From Trema orientale (taxonomy: Eukaryota > Streptophyta > Magnoliopsida > Rosales > Cannabaceae), in the NCBI GenBank assembly GCA_002914845.1, contig JXTC01000046.1:951496-1015495 (forward strand): a stretch of 64,000 bases of DNA. The letters are read 5' to 3'. The notes beneath the pieces were generated by a model. That model had not been told where the DNA came from, did not search any database, and saw only the letters and a program-made list of their open reading frames with translations. A program made the translations under genes and the position numbers. This document shows positions 24,899-35,034 of the stretch, piece by piece; the first letter of the stretch is position 1, and the number at the start of each line of letters is the position of its first letter.

Positions 24899-25051
24899 AT
24901 GCAAGCACCACCAACACCACCACCTCCACCTCCACCTCCACCACAACCACAACCACAGCGACTAGCTTTCTGCCATTGCGAATCTACTTTCCACAATGAG
25001 GCCGGCCTCAAACACCATATAACTTCAGCCCATGGCGACATCTTGAAGTAA
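24899..25051 (+). CDS. Small proline-rich zinc-finger-like protein
   Basis: Fifty residues: a poly-proline/glutamine run (residues 3-20), then AFCHCESTFHNEAGLKHHIT and SAHGDILK. The finger has C-x-C instead of C-x2-C, then twelve residues, then H-x4-H. The hydrophobic positions (F, L) are those of plant C2H2 fingers. A TATA box lies upstream at the right distance. After the TAA (25049-25051) the same frame stays open for 26 codons. It encodes QRCYCGAQIRNILDLRNHSC, a second C-x-C...L-x-x-H pattern, before a triple TAG at 25130. The original protein may therefore have had two fingers, or the stop may be read through. Zinc binding is inferred only from spacing. The first finger could also be a first exon of the gene at 25331, since GTAACA after TTGAA could serve as a donor. 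Confidence 0.5.
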   Translation: MQAPPTPPPPPPPPPQPQPQRLAFCHCESTFHNEAGLKHHITSAHGDILK

Positions 25052-25330
25052 CAACGCTGTTATTGTGGGGCTCAGATCCGTAACATATTAGATCTCAGGA
25101 ACCACTCCTGCACTTATAGCTTTATTACTTAGTAGTAGTACGTAGAATAGGAGTAGGAGGCGTAGGTTTAGGTAATTTTAGGATTTTGGGTCTTTGTTAG
25201 GGTCATCACCGTTTTTTTCTTCTAATCGTTGAGGTATTAATTATTCCTTTATTTTCTTTTATTGCCACTTTTTTTTTTTTTTCTATTAAGTATTCTTTTA
25301 CCTCTATCATGATTTCGTTTTTGTCTTTTA

Positions 25331-27122
25331 GACATTTCCTCCGAACATGGATGATCCGGTGGATTCTTTTAGAATTTTGATAATTTATTCACAGAGCTTT
25401 ACCCCTCAAGCACCATCACGAGTAGATATGGTCGAAGCTATTAGAGATCATGGACTTGGTGGACTTGAGGTCTCTCCCTCTTCCCCTGTTTTGTCGTTTT
25501 ATATAAGTCATTAGTTTCTTAAAAACTTTTTAACATGCCTTTTTGGAAGTCAAGATTTTTTGCTCCCTGTTTTTAGTACATGTATAACTACTTTCCCTTT
25601 TACTTATTAAGTATGAATTTTGATCTTTAGTGGGCTTTGGCTGCTAAGCTTTTGTAGTTAATCAAAATTTGCATAAATGATTTGACATAATGACTTCGCG
25701 TAGCAGTTGATATTTAGCTTTTGCATTTATTTATTATTTGGAGGGCAACATGTTGCTGCCTTCTCCATATTACTAATCGCCTTGCCCATATTAGGCCTTA
25801 AAATGGGAGGACGTGCAAAATAGGAGAGCCAGAGGAGGGTGAAAATCACTTGATAAACAAGGCCATTGGGCTGAATTTGATTGATTTTTAACCTCTGCAA
25901 ACGGGTTCATAAGGCTGCTACAATGCCCTTCACCGCAGGTTCTGTTTCATTTTCATTTCTTTAAGCCTTCAAGCACCAGTAGTGTCGTACGTGGTTTGAC
26001 TGAGTTTATTCAATTTCAGGTACGGAGGCTTGTGGTGTTGTGACAGCACTTAGCCCTGGACTAATCAGCAAGCATGTTCGTGATCTTATAGTTTATGCCG
26101 GGACTCCAATGGGATCCTATGCTGGAGAGCAGATCCTTGCTGCAGACAAAGTAGCTCCATTTCTCGACTCTGTTGGTACTGTCATTGCTGTGTCGTTCAT
26201 GCTCAAGGGTATGACGGCTCAATTTCTAGTCGAGGTACATCTTTTCATGCATCCTCATATGCTTATATCGTTATTTAAACATAGTATATAGAATAAATTA
26301 GGCAAGTCAAAGAGATCCGTAACTAACTAATATAAATCACAACAACTAGTACAGTAAACTAGAGATTTGCCCTAAAGCAACAACTGGTACCTTCATCGTG
26401 ACTCAGATTATGAATATTTGTAGCGCTTAAAAGGTAAAAGTGGATATGTTGTCCTTGTTATTATATGTATAACTAACAGATGAAGTCACGGAATTTTAGG
26501 ATCTTGATCAAGGCTTACTCGGTTGTAACTTTTCTCATTTGTTATTTATGTTCTGTATATATCACGAGATTTATGAGTTCCGTTTATAGTCTTCTTGACT
26601 TAAATATTCTGGTCTTGATCGGTTGAAGCAGGTTCATTATCTCAGCTTGAGTGATCCTGAAGTACCTCAAAATGTAAGTAATGGTACAAGTGAACCACTT
26701 GATGCTGCAATACCAAAACTACGAGTGGTTAAAATACAGAGAATGCGGAGGGTAAATTGTGTTGTGCGTTTCTGGTCTTCAATCTCTATAATTTAATTTC
26801 TTTTCCTGTTTTATGTTGTTGATCCATGCAGTGGGAGTTATTAGTGTTATTATTATTCTATTTTTTTCACAGGTTGAGGCAGAAGTGTTTCAGTTAGAAG
26901 TATTGTTATTTGAAACAATGAAAGGGGTTGTTCTCAAAAAGGGGGGGGTCTGAGCTAGAGGAGATTTGCAGGAAGATTCGTATGGTCGTGGAAGCAGAGA
27001 GTGCATTACCAGAATGGGCCATTCAACCTAAGCAATGTAACACAACTTTTGTGGAGGAATTCTTTTATCTCCCCCTACATTTGGATGGCTCAAATGCAAC
27101 AAAGATGCGGCTACCGGACTGA
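25331..27122 (+). pseudogene. Spliced gene of unknown family, disrupted
   Basis: A chain of exon-like pieces with consistent splice sites. The first runs from about 25331 (after TTTTAG) to 25468, containing MDDPVDSFRILIIYSQSFTP and ending GGLE. The next are 25824-25938 (EPEEGENHLINKAIGLNLID, then CKRVHKAATMPFTAG), 26020-26234 (TEACGVVTALSPGLISKHVR, MGSYAGEQILAADKVAPFLD), 26632-26751 (VHYLSLSDPEVPQN, IPKLRVVKIQRMRR), and from 26873 on (VEAEVFQLEVLLFETMKG, then SELEEICRKIRMVVEAE). Phases match at the 25938/26020 junction. I do not recognise the family. Two frame problems are visible: one extra T near 25890 (TGATTTTTAACC) and a run of eight Gs at 26941-26948. Both could be sequencing errors in homopolymers or true decay. 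Confidence 0.5.
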
Positions 27123-27280
27123 ATATGGTTGTTGTGCTGCGTGTGTGATTAGGGATCATCTGGGACAGCTTGTGGCAATCTCAGCTTATCGTAATGCAGC
27201 AACTGATCCCCTTTTTGTGCTCAAAATGGATGGAGCCATGTTATTTTCTTTTCGAGTCCGACTCTCTTCTGTTGGTTAAC
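27085..27280 (+). mobile_element. RNase-H-like fragment of a LINE-type or nuclear RNase H family
   Basis: A frame reading GCCAACVIRDHLGQLVAISA, followed by RNAATDPLFVLKMDGAML, resembles the start of the plant RVT_3 RNase H domain (usually GxGxVIRDxxGxxVxA...E..A). That domain is found alone and at the end of LINE proteins. Only about 50 residues are present, the expected catalytic acidic residue has become K in VLKMDGAM, and it is in another frame from the exon before it. It is probably a fragment joined to the end of the disrupted gene. Confidence 0.4.
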
Positions 27281-27289
27281 CACGCAAAT

Positions 27290-28130
27290 TTAGCTAACTG
27301 CCATTGGACTCTTCCATTTTGCCACCTTTAAGCATAGTAACTAAGTCTTTAAAAAAAACAAAACTCTAACTTAGAAGCACATTTTTTGATTTGTAATTAT
27401 TATGTACGAAAGTAATTTAGTTATACTCTGTCTGGTAATAAACTTATGTGTAATATTATTGTGCTAGTATGCCTTTAAGATCGTTGAATTTTTGCCTCAA
27501 AAACTCAAATTACATCATAAGTGACATTAAAAACAAAATAATTAAATATGTAACGACCTTCACTATTATTACTAAAAAGATGAATAAAAACTCATAAAAA
27601 TATTAACTTTTATAAATAATCAAAAAATGAATAACATATAAACCTAAACCTAAATTTAAAGGAAAAAATTTTAAAAATTGAAATTGAAATATAAAATTTA
27701 AAAATTGAAATTGAAATTAGTAAGAATTATTTAAAACTCCTTTTTAGATTTTTAATTAATTGAATTGTAAGAATAATACAAATGCATAAGTTGACCAGCA
27801 AATAATTACATCTTTTTGTTTAAAGTTCCAAAACATTAATGTGAGTAATTAAATTTTTTCTATAAGTCTTTCATGTTATTATGAATAATTATCTTTTATA
27901 AATTCTTTAAATTATTATGAATAATATTAAAAAAAGACAAAAATATTTAAAAATAAATAAAATACGTTCCAATTGAGATATAATTTAAATAAATTTTACT
28001 TACTAATATGATAAAATTTATCCCAAATTTTAGAGAATATATATTTTGAAAATAAAATTATTCTTGATTTATTAATAGTTTTATCTTTAAAAATTTATTG
28101 AATATAGAAATGGAAACGATTGGAAAAGAT
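27290..28130. other. Gene-free AT-rich stretch
   Basis: Very AT-rich, with short repeated words such as AAAAATTGAAATTGAAAT (27675-27720). No gene or named repeat is supported. Confidence 0.55.
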
Positions 28131-28677
28131 GAAGGTCCTTTCTAGTAAATTTCAAAGAAATATGTAACCAAAATAATAATTAAACTTGTCAACTCCACCT
28201 CTAAGAAATATGGATGACCTAAGAAATAAAACAAAAATACCAGGAAAAAAAAAAGGAGCGAGAAGAGATACCCATAACAAAATAATGAAACTAAAGAAAA
28301 ACTGAACTAGTACGCTTTAGGCAGTGATACTATTTAAATTGGTGGTCGCTTATATATCCTATGAAATACAGATGAATCAATATTATAATATAACTTAAAG
28401 CTCTTACTTTCGAGACTATATACCCCCAAATCACAAGAAGATTCGGTTTTAGTTGGAACTCCACATTCATCATGAGTAAAATATATGCAATTCGCTTGAC
28501 ATGCAATGAAGTTAGAAGCCAAGACAGATATACCTGAATTATCACCAATAAACAAAGCAACATCACCAAGACTTTTTATCTCAATCCACCTTGCTTCACC
28601 AAAATCCATTTTTAGAACTCAAAAAATTTTTGTCTCACGAGCATCACCATCTTCATCTTCATCTTCAGGAAGACTAA

Positions 28678-28934
28678 TGATGCAGGAGCTTTGCCATTAA
28701 TTTTGTCAGCTGCCATTTGTTGTCGTTTTGTTATAGTATTTGTCGTTTTCATTTGTCATAATTATTTAAATATGTCGTTTAGACCCATTTACTTGATCTG
28801 TATAAAAGTTATGAAACCTATCACTGGAAGGTTGGAATTGAATATTTCTGAGTTTTGATAACTTACAGAGCTTTTGCTCTTCATTTCTTTCCTTTAGCCA
28901 TGGATTTGGCTTGTTGATCCATTCCGCTGTATCA
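28678..28934 (+). repeat. Left LTR of the gag-only element
   Basis: 257 bp. It starts TGATGCAGGAGCTTTGCC and ends CCGCTGTATCA. A TATA-like CTGTATAAAAG lies at about 28798. Confidence 0.9.
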
Positions 28935-28966
28935 ATTGGTATCAATAGCCAAGATTTTCTCCTTGG

Positions 28967-30440
28967 GTGTTGATGGCCATGGTCGGGGATTGGAGCCGCT
29001 TCGACGTTGAAGAACATGGAGTGGAGGCCCTTTGGGCAGGTCGACGACCCCGACGGACTCGAGAAGGCGATGGAGTTCGCTCTCACCTAGAGGGAATCGA
29101 AGATCGATGGGTTCGAGGTGCCACCAAGTTCGACGACGAGCGTGGCCACCGATTTCGCGATGAGAGAAGCCAGACCCATGTTTCAGCTGTACTAAATGGT
29201 GAACGGAGTTTGCCTTCGGCGCCATTGGTCAGCGATCTCAGAGCTAAAAATGTCTTGGATTTCACAGTTAGAGTACCTTACCAAATCCTTCGACGTGACA
29301 AATGGAGCACAACGGGAGATGTGTCACTGCCGGTGAGAGTTTCACGATCGAATATACGGCGTTCCGGTAGGCAAGATTCCATAGATGATTATAGAGATTC
29401 AAAAACTTCAAGGTATTTTCCTAAAATTGCAGATTATTATGGTGTTGATGATTTTGGTATTCAAATTTTTGATGGTTCTTCTGGAATGAAAGAAGTTGTT
29501 GCTTGGATTCAAGAAGTAGATGACCTATTTACTAATTTTTATGTTCCACCGGAAAAACAAGCAAAACTGGTGTCAATTAGTTTCAGAGGTTATGCTTCTT
29601 TGTGGTGGGAACAAATCCAAAACCAAAGAATTCATCAAGGAAAACGTCCGATTCTATCTTGGGCAAGGATGAAGAGGAGAATAGAGGAATCATTTCCTTT
29701 GGGTTGCTCTTATAATATGCAATCTGAAGAATATCACAGTAGGAAGCCCAATTTCAAAAGGATTAGTGATGAGGAAAATTGTGAGGTGGAGATTAAATTG
29801 GAGACAATAGAATTTTCTGCTCAAGTTATTGAGGAGATTAATTTAGAATTGATTGAGACTAAAATTCCTGAAAAAGATGTTCAAGTAAAACAGAGGGTCC
29901 TATTGATTATCGTGAAGACCCTAATCACACTCTCGATCCTCTCCAAATTCCAAGTTGCTCCAAGAGTGAGTTTAAAGCTAAATTAATTGATTTTATTTTG
30001 ACAACCCATTTGAGTGACAAGACCAGACCTGAACCATCAAACACAGAGTCTAAGAGCTCCGATTTTGAAGCGAAGAGAATTTGGTTTGAAACTAGCTCTA
30101 AAATTTTAGATATGAGTCCATTTTCTTTTACAGAGAGAGTGGGATCCAACTATGAAAAGATGCCTAGTTTGGCTGATTTCTTTATTTCTCAGCCTATAAA
30201 AGAAAAGAGTGGTTTTAGGTTTGTGTTTGATGGGGGAACTTATCCTCATGACCAGCTACTACTACATAGAAAAAAACATATAGAATCTGGTGTGCTAAAT
30301 CATCATGACTCTATGGTACTTTTTATAGTTATGGAAGAAGGAAGAAAGCAACCTACGATGGAGCTAATAAAAGTTGATGAGGAACTGTTGCAACTCCAAA
30401 TGGCAGATTTCCATGGCAAGAAAAGAATGTTTATTTGAAT
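28967..30440 (+). pseudogene. gag-like region of the non-autonomous element
   Basis: The clearest part is about 29440-29715: DYYGVDDFGIQIFDGSSGMK, then EVDDLFTNFYVPPEKQAKLV, SFRGYASLWWEQIQ and LSWARMKRRIEESF. This is the Ty3/gypsy gag pattern (a Y-A-x-x-W-W core followed by W-x-x-M-K-x-x-x-x-x-F). The sequence before and after is unlike known pol. The element is treated as a fossil. Confidence 0.7.
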
Positions 30441-30837
30441 AGAAGCGCATTATCCCTGCACTTTTAGGCACTTGGAAGGTTAATATCCTTGTTCAATGGA
30501 AAAAGGATGATTTAAAGAAAGAGTTCTTGGCTGGAGTCTACCACAACCATAGGAAGCGAGGAGTCCTTGTTTTTGTTGCAATAATGGTACTAGTTTACGA
30601 GAGAAAATCTGATGGCATTTCCAATCAAATCTTTAAGAGTTGCCTTCAATCCAATAGATTCGTACTTAATTTAGAATCTATCTCAAGCTTCAACACAAAA
30701 GAGACAAAGACCAAGAGACAAAGACCTTGCACATTTTATATGGGATTCTTGGCTATTTGGAAGATTTCTTTGCTGCCTTTGTGGGGTTTTGATGCAGTAA
30801 AAAGGGTATTTTCTATTAGTGTTTATCAAAATCACAA

Positions 30838-30866
30838 AAGAGAGAGAGAGAGAGAGAGAGAGAGAA
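30838..30866. repeat. (GA)n microsatellite
   Basis: Uninterrupted GA dinucleotides within the gag-only element. Another GA tract lies at 17080-17100. Confidence 0.9.
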
Positions 30867-31457
30867 TCCTGGATTATTTGGGATGAAGGCATGGTGTGCT
30901 TATTGTTGCTGCCATTGTCAAAAAAAACAAAAGGGGTACTTATGGGAGATAAACTCGTGCTGTATATTCCAAAGCAAATACAACTTGCAGCCGACTTGTT
31001 TCTAAGAGGAGACCTGATATACTGATTTTGTTAATTATAGAAGGATGGTTGCACCAACATGTCAAGGAGGGTAGAGTTAAAAGAATGGAACTATTGCTCG
31101 AATTGATGAACAAGCAGAGTTGATTTTTTCAAAGCGGACTTGAGGGCAAGTTCTTCATAAGGATTAGAAAACTGATGCTGAAGGCTGATAAAGAAGTTTC
31201 TATAATTGTGGCCCTGGACTTATTGTCTTATTTGTTAGTCGTTTGGGCCTCTAAAATTTCAGCCTTGTTAAGCTTAGTCCAAGCCATGGAGTTTGGTCCT
31301 TTCTTCGCTTGCAGGTTTATTGATGTGCTTGTTGCTGCTACAATTTCGAAGTCAATAAAGATATTTGTTAAGAGGAAATAGCATCTGTTGTTTTTCTTCA
31401 AAGTTTGTAACTCGTGGTCGAGTTCTCTCTAAGAAGAGAAGACTAAGAAGAGAAGAC

Positions 31458-31708
31458 TGATGCAGGAGCTTTGCCATTAATTTTGTCAGCTGCCATCTGC
31501 TGTCGTTTTGTTATAGTGTTTGTTGTTTTCATTTGTCATAATTGTTAAGTATGTCGTTTAGGCCCATTTACTTGGTCTGTATAAAGGTTGTGAAACCTAT
31601 CACTGGAAGGCTGGAATTGAATATTTCTGAGTTTTGATAACAGAGCTTTGCTCTTCATTTCTTTCCTTTAGCCATGGATTTGGCTTGTTGATCCATTCCG
31701 CTGCATCA
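31458..31708 (+). repeat. Right LTR of the gag-only element
   Basis: 251 bp, the same ends as the left LTR. The differences are nearly all transitions, with A/T in the left copy where this copy has G/C, plus two short indels. Confidence 0.9.
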
Positions 31709-34019
31709 ACTAATATACCTCTCGACGAGCAACAACTCTCCATATGATTCCACAAGGTATCTCCAAATTGTCAAATAGGACACTTCTTCAATCGCAGGTG
31801 CAACCAAGATTGTTGTTCCATTGCATGGATCAAACGATATAAGATTCCCAATGAAATCAATGGCATAAAACTGATTCTTATAATGTACCATGTCATGGAA
31901 TCCACGATATTGACAGGCAATTTTTCTCCACGTTGTATCTTTCCCATATCTATTACAAGCCAATTCATAGTTTACACCATATGTCACAACGATGGTGCAA
32001 TCCTTTGGATTTGTGACTGGATCATTTATAATTAAAGCCTTCATAACGTGAGAATAACCTTCAACTATATCTCGAAATTCTTCTAATTCATAACCTTCAG
32101 GAGGATCATCATCTATTTCAAAAGCATCTTCTAGAGGGAACAAACATGGAAGGTCAACACTAGTAGTTGCATCACTAAGATCCTTCTTGGATATAAAAGA
32201 AGGCTTGTGGAGTGTCACTGTGTAGTCTTTATTGCAACCACTAACCATCCCTGTGAAGAGCCACTACAACGTTTACCATATAATAAAGACAACTCTAGGT
32301 TTAAAAATTTGCCATCAAGGACATTGTATATGATCCATTTATGTTCTTGTTCACTAGGAACCAAAAGCATTGGAACCTGACGTTGGCGCAACATTTTGTT
32401 TGATTTTAGTTTGGTTGTTTTTTGTTATAGAATGCCACGAAACACAGACAGCGCCAAATTGTAAAAAAACTATGAATGACTCAAATTTCTCCAAAATTGA
32501 GTCTAAAAGGTGCTTTGGAAGGCCTGCCCAATCTAAAAGGAAAAATGAAGTATAACAAAATTTTATATGCAATTATTCCAAAAAAGAAAAAATTAAATAG
32601 TTTGAAATATTAATCATAAAGTATCCTCACGAAAAATATTATCATGAATGTAATATTTGTTTCAATTGCGATCATTACTTTAATTTCCTTACAAGATGTA
32701 AAAGAGGATATGTAGGTTCAAAAAGAAAATGATAACAAAATCTTAAATGGGACTCATATGCACGTTCACAAATATAGCAGAATATATAGTGTAACAAATA
32801 AACCATACATGAAGAAAAACTCTAAAGCATGCTTCAAAATAAGTCTGTGCACCCTTGGAAGAAAACAAATCAACAGCGAATTTTGAGCTAAACAACAACC
32901 TGAAAAACAATAAAAAGAACAAGATTTTTGCCATGTATCTTTATAATTTTCAAAGCATGTAGATCAGTACATAATCAATGCTAAATTGATAGTAACCTGT
33001 GACAAAGCCACATACAGTTACAGAAGAGGAGGGGGTACAAAATTTAAATTCATCAACATGCCTCATAAAACTCAAACATTTGCAGAAATGCCTCCATTAA
33101 GCCTTTAAACTTAATACATAATTTAAGTTTAAAATCTAAATGTTTATGGGGTATTTTCATAGATAGTATTTCTTAAGAAATGTATTAGCTTGGCAGCAAC
33201 GTCTTGAAAATAGAAAAGACCAACCACCAAAAAGGTCACTGAACCTAGTTTCTTTATGCTTATGTTAGGCTTTTACATGAAAATTAGTTCTGAACAATAC
33301 TAGTTTATAGCAGTAATTTATAGAAAAAACTGCCAAAAACTACTATGAATATGATATTATCATCCAAAACTGCTACTCAGCCTAATTACCTCAGCCTCAA
33401 CTCAAAATGTCCAAATGGACCCGTTGAATTTTGACTACTTATGTTAGGCTTATATCTTTCATAAGAATTTTGACTTAAGCAGTTATGCCCGTTGAATTAA
33501 GATCGGCTCCACCGGAGATAATAATAATTAGATCTTTTTGTACACAGTACACATCTTTGGGATGCCGATTACAATGTGATCATTTAGTACACAATATGAC
33601 ATCAAATAATCTCCAAGCTTTGATTCATTGACAATGAGACAAACAAATAGGAACAGTATGTGCATAGTAATAACTACAAAGAAAGTAGTAAAAATATTGG
33701 AGATAAGCGTACCTTGATCCATGAATTCGATGTGTTGAGAAAATTAATCTCCTCCCTTTTTTATCTTCCTCTTTCCGTTGAATAATGTCTCTTTTTAGGC
33801 TGCAATGACTAATCTAAATTAATAACTAATAAACTATTCAAGGACTTGTTTCTTAGTTCAATTATACTAATTAAGAGTCCTTGGCTGCTTTGGTTCAAGG
33901 AAGGAGTTACCCGACAATTCTTAAAAGCTATTCGGATCATCATGTAAAAGGGTTTTTATTTTTATTTTTATCTCAAGTTGAACAAAAACAGAATTTTATT
34001 TGAACAATTCAATCAAAAA

Positions 34020-34476
34020 AAAAACTGAAAGATTCCATTCTCTCAGTTGGGGGGAAGAACATAAAGGAATTAAAGAGACTCAAAGCAAACTATGGAGGTG
34101 TGAGCCTGTGAGGTGAAACCTTTTTGTTATAGTTAAAGAGACTCAGAGCACTAATCAAGAATAATTCTACAGTAACTATAGTTGTTTTTTCCTTCCAAAA
34201 AAAGTACAATTCTAGAGCAGAAAAAGAGAGAGATTCACCTCAAGAGAGAGTCGGCCCAAAGGAGAGGTTATTTTTCTAAGGTTTTCGTTTATTCTGAATC
34301 TGATATAGGGGTAGACTAGGGATTCGGTTTCTAAAGAGGGAGGGAGTGGCAATGGATATATTTGGGTAATTCAAAAATCAAAATTACTCGGTGTTTAGAA
34401 TGTTTTGTTTTTTGGTCCCTAATCTATAAACGTTTGTATTTAAATCTCAAACCTTACAAAAATTTATCGTGTGGAG
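34020..34476. other. Upstream region of F-box copy 2
   Basis: Non-coding. It is similar to 23220-23540 upstream of copy 1 (shared GGCCCAA(A)GGAGAGGTTAT and the CT/GA-rich block), marking the upstream edge of the duplicated segment. It is cut by the hAT insertion site at 34476. Confidence 0.55.
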
Positions 34477-35034
34477 TAGAGGTGACAAAATAGACGGGCC
34501 GGCCCAATCCGTAAAAAATAAAATAGGGCCCGGCCCGGGCCCATTGGCCCGCCGGGCTTTTTAACGGGCCAAGACCGGGCCGGGCCCGAAACGGGCCGAA
34601 GGCCGGCCCATTCTCGGCCCCTTTTTTTTTAATTGCTACTATTTTATTTTTTTTTACAACTTTTTTTAAACATGTTAAAGTTTAAATTTTTTAATTGAAT
34701 TTTTATTTAAAAAAATTGATAGCATAAACTAAATATGTTATTTTTTTTTCTATTGTTAATTAATTAATAATAATTAAATAGGATATATCATATAAGTTGA
34801 ATTTGAATAGTTGATTAAAAAAAGTTTAAAAATAAAACTATTAAGAAAATTATTTAGAATTATAATAAAAATGTTAAAAAAATAAAGAAACAAATAAATT
34901 TGAAATATTGAAATTTGATATTATTGATGATCATTTATTACAATTCAAATTATTACTTGAAAAAATTTAGTATATCATTAATTATGAGTTTATGACTCAT
35001 TATCATCGTTCATGTACAAGCTATTAAAATTTTC

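Larger units (their letters stand above)
28678..31708 (+). mobile_element. Gag-only LTR retrotransposon (TR-GAG-like fossil)
   Basis: Flanked by the 5-bp target duplication ACTAA (28673-28677 and 31709-31713). The LTRs begin TGATGCAGGAGC and end TGCATCA (TGTATCA in the left copy). The left LTR is followed by TTGGTATCAATAGCC, close to the initiator tRNA-Met primer site. The right LTR is preceded by a purine-rich tract (GAAGAGAAGACTAAGAAG). The 2.5-kb interior has gag-like sequence but no RT, RNase H or integrase motif, so it is a non-autonomous element. The LTRs differ by about 5% by eye, suggesting an age of the order of one to a few million years at usual plant rates (inference). The coding part appears broken. 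Confidence 0.85.
28334..33722 (-). pseudogene. F-box/DUF295 protein, copy 2, split by an LTR element
   Basis: Exon 1 is ATG GAT CAA G (33722-33713) with donor GTACGC. The intron is about 1.2 kb, and exon 2 starts at 32532 (acceptor TTTTAG) with DWAGLPKHLLDSILEKFESF. The propeller region follows (GSSQGWLVVA, VTLHKPSFISKKDLSDATTS, YRGFHDMVHYKNQFYAIDFI, RYLVESYGELLLVERY), down to 31714. The gene is then interrupted by the 3-kb element at 28678-31708. It resumes at 28672 with EARWIEIKSLGDVALFIGDN and ends GVYSLESKSFKLYYNID...RIYKRPPI at 28334. Besides the insertion, a 1-bp difference from copy 1 near 32405 and a 1-bp loss near 32240 shift the frame, and a TGA precedes VLKMDFGEARW. It is therefore non-functional as it stands. 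Confidence 0.8.

Noticed and set aside
28766-29265. Minus-strand frames at the left LTR
   Set aside because: Antisense to the gag-like region and LTR. No family motif.
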